Source: Halobaculum litoreum (GTDB lineage: Archaea > Halobacteriota > Halobacteria > Halobacteriales > Haloferacaceae). From it: DNA of 64,000 bases. The stretch lies in the NCBI RefSeq assembly GCF_030127125.1, contig NZ_CP126156.1:2294001-2358000 (forward strand), written 5' to 3'. Position numbers and translations under genes: made by a program. This document shows, piece by piece, positions 50,125 through 58,322 of the stretch (position 1 is its first letter; every line of letters starts with the position of its first letter). The notes below the pieces were generated by a model. It was given only the letters and a program-made list of their open reading frames with translations. It was not told where the DNA came from and made no database searches.

Positions 50125-50423
50125 TCGGATCGGCCCCCGGCGACGCCCGCCGAGATGCCGACGGCGGTACGGCCCGCCCCCTCTTTCTAGTCGAATCCGG
50201 TTACGCCGGACGAACCGGCTCCCGGTCGGCTCGACTCCCTCGCGGGGGACGGCCGCCGGTGTCGGACCCCCCGTCGCGAGGATCCCGTCCGAATAGTAAC
50301 GCTTTTGAGGAGGCTGTCCGACCGTTTCGATTGCATCATCTGGACACCGGCCGTCCCCGAGGTGAGGACCAACTTCGACGGACACGGGGTCACGCGCCGT
50401 GATTCGGTGGGTGAGCGGTTCGG

Positions 50424-50446
50424 GTTCCAGTCGAAACAAAGGGGTA
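50424..50446 (+). other. ORB element 3, directly before orc1
   Basis: GTTCCAGTCGAAACAAAGGGGT lies 10 to 30 bp before the orc1 ATG and may also serve autoregulation of orc1. Confidence 0.78.
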
Positions 50447-50454
50447 TCCGATCG

Positions 50455-52080
50455 ATGACACGGGACGAGGGAACGACGGAGGGATCGGCGGACGGGGCGA
50501 GCGACGCCGACACGGACACCGACGCCGAAGACGACGAGACCGGATCGAGCGTACGAACGGACCCGGAGGCGACGCCGGGAGGCGACGGCGACGAGCCGGC
50601 GTCCGCCGGCGGGTCGTTCCAGTTCGGATCCGGGTCGCGCTCGCGCGCCGACGTGGACCTCGACGTCGACGAGGTGTTGAGCGACGACGACGAGGCCAGC
50701 ACGGGGCTGTTCGACGACCTGCTCTCGGGGGAACCGATCTTCGAGAACAAGGAGGTGCTCCGTCCCTCCTACACGCCCCACGAACTCCCTCACCGGACCG
50801 ACCAGATCAACAAGATGGCGACCATCCTCGTGTCCGCGCTGCGCGGGGAGACGCCGTCGAACATCCTCATCTACGGGAAGACGGGGACCGGGAAGACGGC
50901 GTCCGCGAAGTTCGTCTCCCAGGAGTTGGAGTCGACGAGCCAGAAGTACGACGTCCCCTGCGAGGTCGAGTACATCAACTGCGAGGTGACCGACACCCAG
51001 TACCGCGTGCTCGCACAGCTGGCCAACAAGTTCATCGAGAAGAACGAGGCCGTCATCGACGAACGCCTCGCGGAGCTCCGCGACCTCCGATCGGCCGCGA
51101 CGGACCACCCCGACGCGCTGACCGACACGGAGTTCGACGCCGTCGACGCCGTCGACGACCGGATCGCCGACCTCGAGGCCGACCGCGAGGAGATGGAGGA
51201 GGTGCCGATGACGGGGTGGCCCACCGACCGCGTCTACTCGACGTTCTTCGACGCCGTCGACTACCACGAGCGCGTCGTCGTCATCATGCTCGACGAGATC
51301 GACAAACTCGTCGAGAAGTCGGGCGACGACACGCTGTACAACCTCTCGCGGATGAACTCGGAGCTGAGCAACTCCCGGATCTCCATCATGGGGATCTCGA
51401 ACGACCTGAAGTTCACCGACTTCCTCGACCCGCGCGTCAAGTCGAGCCTCGGGGAGGAGGAGATCGTGTTCCCGCCGTACGACGCGAACCAGCTCCGGGA
51501 CATCCTCCAGCACCGCTCCGACATCGCGTTCAAGGGCGACGCGCTCACCGAGGACGTGATCCCGCTGTGTGCGGCGTTCGCCGCGCAGGAGCACGGGGAC
51601 GCGCGGCGGGCGCTCGACCTGCTCCGGACGGCGGGCGAACTCGCCGAGCGCTCGCAGGCGGACCTCGTCGAGGAGGCGCACGTCCGGCAGGCGCAGGACA
51701 AGATCGAGTTGGACCGCGTCGTCGAGGTCGTGCGCACGCTCCCGACCCAGTCGAAGATCGTCCTCTTCTCGATCATCCTGCTGGAGCAGAACGGCGTCCA
51801 CAACGTGAACACCGGCGAGGTGTTCAACATCTACAAGCGGCTCTGCGAGGAGATCGACGCCGACGTCCTCACGCAACGCCGCGTCACCGACCTCATCTCC
51901 GAGCTCGACATGCTCGGCATCGTCAACGCCGTCGTCGTCTCCAAGGGCCGGTACGGCCGGACGAAGGAGATCAGCCTCTCGGTCCCCGTCGAGGAGACCG
52001 AAGCCGTCCTCCTGTCGGACTCCCGTCTCGGCGACATCGAGGACGTCCAGCCGTTCGTCCAGGCGCGGTTCGACAACTGA
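50455..52080 (+). CDS. orc1: Orc1/Cdc6 origin-binding initiator
   Basis: The 541-residue AAA+ initiator binds ORBs and loads the replicative helicase. An acidic N-terminal extension of about 95 residues is followed by PHRTDQINKMA, Walker A YGKTGTGKTAS (140-150), an insertion with a helical acidic segment (about 200-255), Walker B VVIMLDEID (275-282), sensor 1 GISNDLKF, the arginine region LDPRVKSS and a C-terminal winged helix. ATG 50455 follows ORB 3. It is the origin-linked paralogue. Confidence 0.95.
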   Translation: MTRDEGTTEGSADGASDADTDTDAEDDETGSSVRTDPEATPGGDGDEPASAGGSFQFGSGSRSRADVDLDVDEVLSDDDEASTGLFDDLLSGEPIFENKEVLRPSYTPHELPHRTDQINKMATILVSALRGETPSNILIYGKTGTGKTASAKFVSQELESTSQKYDVPCEVEYINCEVTDTQYRVLAQLANKFIEKNEAVIDERLAELRDLRSAATDHPDALTDTEFDAVDAVDDRIADLEADREEMEEVPMTGWPTDRVYSTFFDAVDYHERVVVIMLDEIDKLVEKSGDDTLYNLSRMNSELSNSRISIMGISNDLKFTDFLDPRVKSSLGEEEIVFPPYDANQLRDILQHRSDIAFKGDALTEDVIPLCAAFAAQEHGDARRALDLLRTAGELAERSQADLVEEAHVRQAQDKIELDRVVEVVRTLPTQSKIVLFSIILLEQNGVHNVNTGEVFNIYKRLCEEIDADVLTQRRVTDLISELDMLGIVNAVVVSKGRYGRTKEISLSVPVEETEAVLLSDSRLGDIEDVQPFVQARFDN

Positions 52081-52109
52081 CCCGGCCGCCGTCCGACACG
52101 GCGGCTCAC

Positions 52110-52188
52110 ACCCGATCGTTTCGACTCCACCGCCCCCGCGGAGCCCCCGGTTTCGGACGCGATATCGGTTCCAAACGAAACCGGGGGG
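52110..52188. other. Two ORB-like elements downstream of orc1
   Basis: ACCCGATCGTTTCGACTCCACC (52110-52131) and GGTTCCAAACGAAACCGGGG (52167-52186) lie in the 231-bp gap between orc1 and the convergent signal peptidase gene, in opposite orientation with C/G tracts outward. The second has a six-G tail. Confidence 0.6.
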
Positions 52189-52311
52189 CGCGCCCCCGAC
52201 GCGACCGGACGTGACCGGACGCGCCGTCCGTCGGCTGTCCTGTACGGGTGCATCGTCGACCGCGCCCTCGCGCTATCGGCCGACCGCTCGCGCTACCGGC
52301 GGTCAGTCGGG

Positions 52312-53109
52312 CTACCGGACGCCGAGCGCGACGGGTCCGGCGTTCGCGCTCCGGGGCGACGCGGCGGTCGGCGGCGACGGCTCGCCCGGCGGCGTCGTCG
52401 CGTTCGTCGCACCGCCGTCGACGGGAGCCGTCGGGGTCGCCGCGGCGACGTCGACGCCGGGCCCCGTCTGTGCGAGGATCGCCTCCGAGAACACGAGCCG
52501 GACGTAGCCGAGGTACGGGACGCGCACCCGGGCGACGCCGCGGACCCACTCGGGCTTCACCACGGGGGCGATGCCGCTGACCTGGTCGTACTGCGAGTTG
52601 GCGTCGCCCTTCGTGATGAAGCCGGCGTAGGGGGCGGGACACGACGGCACCTGCTCGCACGAGGTCGCCGGGAGGTAGTCGGGGTTCGCGCGGTCGACCC
52701 AGTTTTCCCCCTGTTCCACGTGCAACCGTGCCCGGTGGATGATCGGCGGCCCGCCCTCGCCGGGCGGACGGTAGACGACCACGGAGCCGGCCATCCCGAA
52801 CGTGGAGTACCCCTCCACGGCCCCGGTCTCGTAGGTCACGACGCCGGTGTCGTCGTGGCCGAACGCCGGCGAGAAGCGATCGGGCTCGGTGATGAACACG
52901 AGGTCGCCGCGCTCCATGTGCGGCTCCATGCTCCCGGACTCGACGGCGACCATCGGCGGCCACACGCCGGCGATGGCGAACAGCAACACCCCCACCAGCG
53001 CGACCGCCAGCGCCGAGGAGAGCACCTCGCGGACGAACAACAGCGCGCCGCTGTCGGCCTGGAGGAACCGCGTCAGCGGGTCGTCGGGCGACCGCCCGTC
53101 GTCGCTCAT
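52312..53109 (-). CDS. sec11: Signal peptidase I (archaeal Sec11-type)
   Basis: The 265-residue membrane protease has an N-terminal helix (about 27-50), the catalytic Ser in VESGSMEPHMERGDLVF, a conserved IIHR (His) and the GDAN motif (ITKGDANSQYDQ). It removes signal peptides outside the membrane. A C-terminal helix or anchored tail ends the protein in a Pro/Ala/Thr-rich stretch. It is divergent from polD1, as in other haloarchaea near the origin. Confidence 0.92.
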   Translation of the reverse strand: MSDDGRSPDDPLTRFLQADSGALLFVREVLSSALAVALVGVLLFAIAGVWPPMVAVESGSMEPHMERGDLVFITEPDRFSPAFGHDDTGVVTYETGAVEGYSTFGMAGSVVVYRPPGEGGPPIIHRARLHVEQGENWVDRANPDYLPATSCEQVPSCPAPYAGFITKGDANSQYDQVSGIAPVVKPEWVRGVARVRVPYLGYVRLVFSEAILAQTGPGVDVAAATPTAPVDGGATNATTPPGEPSPPTAASPRSANAGPVALGVR

Positions 53110-53251
53110 TGCCCACACGAACCCGGCGGGCGGTGTTGAACCTTCTGTTACCCGCCCACACGGCCCGCCTCGGCGCCGCTCCCCGTCCCGCGGTCCCGCC
53201 GCCCGGCCGCCGTCCGCTACCCTTTTGCCCGCCGCCGGCTCACCTCGGTCC

Positions 53252-54917
53252 GTGCCGCTGGAGTCGTCCTCGCGTGTCGTGCAGGCGCTCACCAGCCGCG
53301 GCCTCAACGCCGAACGCGAGGCCGTGACCCTCATCGCGGAGTCGGCGGCGCCCGCGACGACGCTCGAGGCGGCCGTCGAGGCCGCCCCCGACGACGCGCT
53401 CGTGCTCACCGTCGCGCACGTCCGCGCGGCGCTCGAGGCCGACCCCGCGCCGGACCCGCCACAGGTCGACGGCGACTCGCGCCGGGACGGACCGACCGGG
53501 GGTCGCCCGCCGACCGACCCGCCGACCGGCCCGCCGACGCCACACCCGAGGCGTCCGCCGACCCCGAAGCGGGGGCCGGACCGTCCCCGTCCGCCGCGGC
53601 CGACGACCCCTCCGTTTCGACTGGAACCGACCCGACCGGATCGACACACGCGACCGGCGACGCTCCACGCGAAACAGGGGGGTCGGGATCGGCCGTCGGG
53701 AGCCGCTCCCCGACGAAGCCGGTCGTCGCCAACGACATGACCGGCGAGTCGACCGGGACGGGCGCGTACGACGAGTTCGTCGGCGTGTTCCGCGACCGCT
53801 ACGAACGGCTGTCGGGGCAACTGCGCGGTCGGGTGAACCACCGGCCGGCCGACTCCGTCGAGGCGATGGGCGGCGGCGCCGACGTGGAGATCATCGGGCT
53901 CGTCAACGACATCCGGTCGACCGCCTCGGGCCACTGGCTGATCGAGTTGGAGGACACCACCGGGACGTTCCCGTGTCTCGTGATGAAGGACCGCGACATC
54001 GCGGACCTTGTGAACGAACTCCTCATGGACGAGTGCATCGCGGTGTCGGGGACGCTCGCCGACGACGCCGGCATCGTGTTCGTCGACGCGATCCACTTCC
54101 CGGACGTCCCCCGCACCCACCGCCCGAGCACCGCCGACCGCCACGTCCAGGCGGCGCTCATCTCCGACGTGCACGTCGGCTCCCAGGAGTTCCTCGCGGA
54201 CGCGTGGTCCCGCTTCGCCGACTGGCTCCACACCGAGGCGGCCGAACACGTCGAGTACCTCCTCGTCGCCGGCGACATGGTCGAGGGGGTGGGCGTCTAC
54301 CCCGACCAGGACGAGGAGCTGACGATCGTCGACATCTACGAGCAGTACGAGGCGTTCGCGGAGCACCTCAAGGAGGTCCCCGGCGACATGGAGATCGTCA
54401 TGATCCCCGGCAACCACGACGCCGTCCGCCTCGCCGAACCCCAACCCGGCTTCGACGAGGAACTCCGCGAGATCATGAGCGCGCACGACCCCCAGATCGT
54501 CAGCAACCCCGCGATGGTCGACGTCGAGGGCGTGAACGTCCTCATGTACCACGGCGTCTCCCTCGACGAGGTGATCGCCGAGTTGCCCGCCGAGAAGGCC
54601 AGCTACGACGAGCCGCACAAGGCGATGTACCACCTGCTGAAGAAGCGCCACGTCGCCCCCCAGTTCGGGGGGTCGCACCCGCGTCGCGCCCGAGGAGCGC
54701 GACTACCTCGTCATCGACGAGGTGCCCGACGTGTTCCACACCGGCCACGTCCACAAACTGGGCTGGGGGGAAGTACCACAACGTCCTCGCGGTCAACTCC
54801 GGCTGCTGGCAGGCGCAGACCGACTTCCAGAAGTCCGTCAACATCGACCCCGACGCCGGCTACGCCCCGATCCTCGATCTCGACACGCTGGAGATGACCG
54901 TCCGCAAGTTCGTCTGA
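53252..54917 (+). CDS. polD1: DNA polymerase D small subunit DP1, with three one-base frameshifts
   Basis: Three frames combine into about 554 residues. The N-terminal domain starts GTG 53252 (PLESSSRVVQALTSRGLNAEREAVTLI), then a Pro/Asp-rich linker, an OB fold (LVNDIRSTASGHWLIELEDTTG) and the calcineurin-like exonuclease domain with SDVHVGSQEF, AGDMVEG, PGNHDAV, YHGVSL and HTGHVHKLGWG. DP1 pairs with DP2 in PolD. Breaks are at G5 53498-53502 (one base missing), G6 54667-54672 and G6 54765-54770 (one extra each); removing them restores one frame with no stop. An ORB-like dyad lies in the linker. Confidence 0.92.
53606..53628. other. ORB-like dyad inside the polD1 linker
   Basis: ACCCCTCCGTTTCGACTGGA, followed by ACC, is read in frame as DPSVSTGT with the codons GTT TCG ACT GGA. 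GTT and ACT are rare among neighbouring genes. Confidence 0.55.
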
Positions 54918-54965
54918 CGGCGACCGCCGCTGGTCGGGCGACGACCCGCGTGTCTCGCCCGCGTC

Positions 54966-54984
54966 GGTTCCACCCGAAGCGACG
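54966..54984. other. ORB-like dyad downstream of polD1
   Basis: GGTTCCACCCGAAGCGACG lies in the 132-bp gap between polD1 and the convergent phosphoesterase gene. It shares GGTTCCACCCGAA with ORB 1. Confidence 0.5.
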
Positions 54985-55049
54985 CCCCCGTCGTTCGCCC
55001 GCCTCCCGTCGGTCGCGGCGAGGGCGGCCGGGGGCCCGCCGACGACTCG

Positions 55050-55736
55050 CTACCCGTCGGCCTCGTGGAGGGTCACGTCGACGTCGCCGTCGGCCGCCTC
55101 GACGGTCATCATGGTCGTCCGCGGCCCGGGGTCGGCGCCCGTCACGGTGCCCGGGTTCAACACCGTGACGCCGCGGCGGGTGTCCTCCACGACGCGGTGG
55201 CTGTGGCCGCCGACGGCGACGACCGTCCCCTCGGGGTCGGGCGCGCGGTCGGCGGCGGCCGCGACGGCGTCGGCGTCGGCGGCCTCGACCTCGGCCGGGA
55301 CCGGGACGCACGCGCGCTCCAGTTCCGGGGTGACGCCCTCGGCGGCGACGACTCGGGCGGTCGTCGTCACCGCCGCCAGCCAGTCGTGGCCGTCGGCGAC
55401 GACGCCCTCGGCGGCCATCCAGTCGTCGGGGTCGGGATCGGGACCGATCGTCGGGTCGCGGGTCGCGGGGTTCACCGCGCCGTGAACCGCGACGACGGTC
55501 ACGCCCGCCGCCTCGACCGTCGCGACGGTGGGGAGGCCGATGTCGGCCGGGTCGATGTTGCCGCGGACGCCGGTCAACTCCCCGGCGAGGTCGCGGAACG
55601 TCGCGAGCGCGTCGGGCGTCTGGACGTCGCCGACGTGGAGGGTGTGGTCGGCGGCGGCGACGCGCTCGCGGAACCGCTCGGGGATCGCGTCGGCCCGTTC
55701 CGGGATGTGCGAGTCGGAGACGATCGCGAGCTCCAT
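55050..55736 (-). CDS. Metallophosphoesterase (YfcE-like)
   Basis: The 228-residue protein has IVSDSHIPERADAIP (6-20), LHVGDVQTPDA, GVRGNIDPAD, VHGAVNPATRDP and GGHSHRVVEDT, ending LNPGTVTGADPG. It is a di-metal phosphodiesterase with unknown substrate; the AVNPATRDPTIGPDPDPDDWMAAEG loop is long compared with small YfcE proteins. It is convergent with polD1. Confidence 0.85.
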   Translation of the reverse strand: MELAIVSDSHIPERADAIPERFRERVAAADHTLHVGDVQTPDALATFRDLAGELTGVRGNIDPADIGLPTVATVEAAGVTVVAVHGAVNPATRDPTIGPDPDPDDWMAAEGVVADGHDWLAAVTTTARVVAAEGVTPELERACVPVPAEVEAADADAVAAAADRAPDPEGTVVAVGGHSHRVVEDTRRGVTVLNPGTVTGADPGPRTTMMTVEAADGDVDVTLHEADG

Positions 55737-55820
55737 GGCCGAACGTGTCGGCCCGCGGACGTAGTTCTGCCGACGGGACCCGGCTTCGAGGGACGGACCC
55801 ACGCCGCGCGACGGGCCGCC

Positions 55821-56249
55821 TCAGGGGTCGTCGGCGCGGTACCTGGTCGTCGTCTTCCCCTCGAAGCGGGGGCCGGCGCCGACTTCCGCGAACCCCGCGC
55901 TCTCGGCGGCCTCGCGGAGGTCGTCCTCGCCCTCGACGACGAGCAACTCGACGGCGAACGCCTCGGTCGCGGCGAACCGCAGCGGCTCCGCGAGCAGGCG
56001 CTCGGCGGCCGCGCGCGTGCCGCCGAACTGTGTGACGTGGACCGTGTCGCCGCGGACGTCGAAGCTGACGAACCCGAGCAGGTCGTCGGGGTCGGCGTCG
56101 AGGTCCTCGTTCGGGTCCGTCGCGGGTTCGTCCTCGACGGCGACGCGGACGGTTCGGTCGTGGACCAGTCCCCGCATCGCGTCGGCCGGGGCGTCCGCGA
56201 TGGCCGCGAGCGCCTCGGCGTCCGCCTCCACCGCGTCCCGGACGTGCAT
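55821..56249 (-). CDS. GNAT-like N-acetyltransferase
   Basis: The 142-residue protein has a GNAT fold pattern: a helical MHVRDAVEADAEALAAIA start, strands GFVSFDVRGDTVHVTQFGGTRAAAERLLAEPLRFA and a FAEVGAGPRFEGKTTTRY end. The acetyl-CoA signature (Q/RxxGxG/A) is not obvious, so the activity is uncertain. It shares a strand with the phosphoesterase gene 85 bp downstream. Confidence 0.7.
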   Translation of the reverse strand: MHVRDAVEADAEALAAIADAPADAMRGLVHDRTVRVAVEDEPATDPNEDLDADPDDLLGFVSFDVRGDTVHVTQFGGTRAAAERLLAEPLRFAATEAFAVELLVVEGEDDLREAAESAGFAEVGAGPRFEGKTTTRYRADDP

Positions 56250-56384
56250 ACCGACGCTTGGACCGCATCCGTCCTAAACCCTCACCTCGCGTTCGTGTCG
56301 CGCGCCCCGGTTCGGCGCCGTCGCCGCGGGGGTCGGCGCGCTCGACACCGACGGGGATTTGGCGCCCGCCGCCGACCCGCCGCC

Positions 56385-57077
56385 ATGAGCGTCCGCGACG
56401 AGTTCGACGCCTGGGCGGCCGACGGCCGGGACAAAGGGATGGAGGAGCGCCACTGGCACACCGCGAAGCACGTCCTCGCGCGGATGCCCGTCGAGGACGG
56501 CGACCGCGTGCTCGATCTGGGTACCGGGAGCGGCTACGCCCTGCGCGCGCTGGCCGACACCACCGGGATGGCGCGCGGCTACGGCCTCGACGGCGCGCCA
56601 GAGATGGCGCACAACGCCCGCGAGTACTCCCGAGAGGCCGAGCCCGACGCCGACCTCGGCTTCGTCGTCGGCGACTTCGGCCACCTCCCGTTCGCCGACG
56701 ACTCGCTCGACCACGCGGTCACGATGGAGGCGTTCTACTACAGCCACGACCCCCACCGGACCCTCCGCGAGGTCGCTCGCGTCCTGAAGCCCGGCGGCAC
56801 GTTCCACTGCGCGGTCAACTACTACGAGGAGAACGTCCACAGCCACGAGTGGCAGGACACCATCTCGGTCGACATGACGCGGTGGGACGCCGCCGAGTAC
56901 CGCACGGCGTTCCGGGAGGCCGGCCTCCACGTCGCCGCGCAGGACAACGTCGCCGACCGCGAGGTCGACATCCCGCCGGCCGAGGAGTTCCCCACCTCCT
57001 CGTGGGAGAGCCGCGAGGCGATGGTCGAGCGCTACCGCGAGTTCGGGACGCTCCTGACGGTCGGCGTCGCGCCCTGA
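56385..57077 (+). CDS. Class I SAM-dependent methyltransferase
   Basis: The 230-residue protein has motif I RVLDLGTGSGYALRALA (about 41-57), the acidic GLDGAPEMAHNARE, GDFGHLPFADDSLDHAVTMEAFYY and LREVARVLKPGGTFHCAVNYYEEN. It is of the UbiE/methyltransferase-11 type. The substrate is unknown. ATG 56385 follows a GGGGATTTGG box about 27 nt upstream. Confidence 0.87.
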   Translation: MSVRDEFDAWAADGRDKGMEERHWHTAKHVLARMPVEDGDRVLDLGTGSGYALRALADTTGMARGYGLDGAPEMAHNAREYSREAEPDADLGFVVGDFGHLPFADDSLDHAVTMEAFYYSHDPHRTLREVARVLKPGGTFHCAVNYYEENVHSHEWQDTISVDMTRWDAAEYRTAFREAGLHVAAQDNVADREVDIPPAEEFPTSSWESREAMVERYREFGTLLTVGVAP

Positions 57078-57125
57078 CCGGACGCCGACCGAGGGGGTTG
57101 GTCCGCTCCGGCTCCGATCCCCGCG

Positions 57126-58322
57126 TCACTCCTGCTCGACCACCCGCACGTCGTCCGGGTCGACGCCCAGGGTCACGCCCTCGCCGACGGCGAACGACCG
57201 CTCGCCGCCGGTGCGCGCGGTGACGGCCACGCCGTTCCAGTCGCAGCGGAGGCGTGTCGAGTCGCCGAGGAACTCGGTGTGCTCGACCGTCGCGGGCAAC
57301 GCCGCGCGCCCCTCGCCGACGCCGCGATCCCCCCGACGTACCCGGATCCGCTCCGGCCGGACGCAGACGGTCAGGGTGGCACCCGGTCGCACCGACCCCC
57401 CGGCTTCCACTGGAACCGGGAGCACGTGCGCGTCGGTGTCGCCCACGCGGACTCCGGGGACGTCGAGGTCCGCGAGCGTCGCGCCGGCGGCGGCGGACCC
57501 GCCCCCGGCGGCGCCGTGTCCCGTGACCGTCCCGTCGAGGACGTTGTTGTCGCCGAGGAACCCGGCGACGAACCGCGTCGCCGGCGCGTCGTACAGCTCC
57601 CGGGGCGCGCCGACCTGCTCGATCCGGCCGTCGTTGACGACGGCGACGCGGTCGGACACCGACAGCGCCTCCTCCTGGTCGTGGGTGACGTACACCGTCG
57701 TCAGCCCGACCTCGCGTTGGATCTCGCGCACCTGCACCCGGAGCCGCTCGCGGAGGCGGGCGTCCAGCGCCGACATCGGCTCGTCGAGCAGGAGCAGGCG
57801 GGGCGCGGGCGCCAGCGCCCGCGCCAGCGCCACGCGCTGCTGTTGCCCCCCGGAGAGGGTGTCGGGGTCGCGGTCGGCGAAGCCGGGGAGGTCGACCAAC
57901 GCCAACAACTCGGCGACGCGTTCGTCCCGCGTCGTGCCCCCCGGCGGGTCGGCGAACCGGAGGCCGTAGGCGACGTTCTCGCCGACGGTCATGTGGGGGA
58001 ACAGCGCGTAGCTCTGGAACACGACGCCGACCCCCCTCGCTTCGGGTGGAACCCCCGCCATCGACTCGCCGCCGATCTCCACCGTGCCGCCGGTCGGCTG
58101 CTCGAACCCGGCGAGACAGCGCAGGGTGGTGGTCTTGCCGCAGCCGGAGGGGCCGACGAGCGTGAAGAACTCGCCCGGCTCGACCCGGAAGTCGACGCCG
58201 TCCAGCGCGGTCGTGGCGCCGTACTCGACGCGGAGGTCCTCGACGCGGACGCCCGCCGGCTCGGCGCCCGCGTCGCCGCCGCGGGCGTCGTCGGCGCCGG
58301 GGTCGCTACCCACGGAACTCAC
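57126..58322 (-). CDS. ABC transporter ATP-binding protein (thiamine/iron/polyamine type)
   Basis: The 398-residue protein has Walker A GPSGCGKTT, Q-loop VVFQSYALFPHMTV, signature LSGGQQQRVAL, Walker B LLLLDEPMSALD and H-loop YVTHDQEEALSVSD, then a C-terminal TOBE domain. It completes a three-gene importer with the downstream-oriented permease and binding protein. The start is probably GTG at 58322 or 58313, overlapping the permease end. Two ORB-like dyads lie within the coding sequence. Confidence 0.9.
   Translation of the reverse strand: MSSVGSDPGADDARGGDAGAEPAGVRVEDLRVEYGATTALDGVDFRVEPGEFFTLVGPSGCGKTTTLRCLAGFEQPTGGTVEIGGESMAGVPPEARGVGVVFQSYALFPHMTVGENVAYGLRFADPPGGTTRDERVAELLALVDLPGFADRDPDTLSGGQQQRVALARALAPAPRLLLLDEPMSALDARLRERLRVQVREIQREVGLTTVYVTHDQEEALSVSDRVAVVNDGRIEQVGAPRELYDAPATRFVAGFLGDNNVLDGTVTGHGAAGGGSAAAGATLADLDVPGVRVGDTDAHVLPVPVEAGGSVRPGATLTVCVRPERIRVRRGDRGVGEGRAALPATVEHTEFLGDSTRLRCDWNGVAVTARTGGERSFAVGEGVTLGVDPDDVRVVEQE
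57394..57420. other. ORB-like dyad inside the ABC ATPase gene (TOBE part)
   Basis: GACCCCCCGGCTTCCACTGG is followed by AACCGGG. In frame (minus) it is CCG GTT CCA GTG GAA GCC GGG GGG. GTT and CCA are rare here. Confidence 0.45.
58029..58054. other. ORB-like dyad inside the ABC ATPase gene
   Basis: GACCCCCCTCGCTTCGGGTG, then GAACCC, is nearly identical to ORB 1 (CCCCCTCGTTTCGGGTGGAACCC; one base differs over that span). In frame it encodes GVPPEARGVGV using GTT CCA. Confidence 0.55.

Larger units (their letters stand above)
49485..50454. other. oriC1: Replication origin region (oriC1-type)
   Basis: This 970-bp gene-free stretch lies between oapA and orc1. It holds an AT-rich unwinding-type segment (49970-50064) flanked by two inverted ORBs, plus a third ORB just before orc1. 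Frames in the 49.5-49.9 kb part have no coding composition. The oapABC-origin-orc1-signal peptidase-polD1 order is the haloarchaeal oriC1 neighbourhood. Confidence 0.88.
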
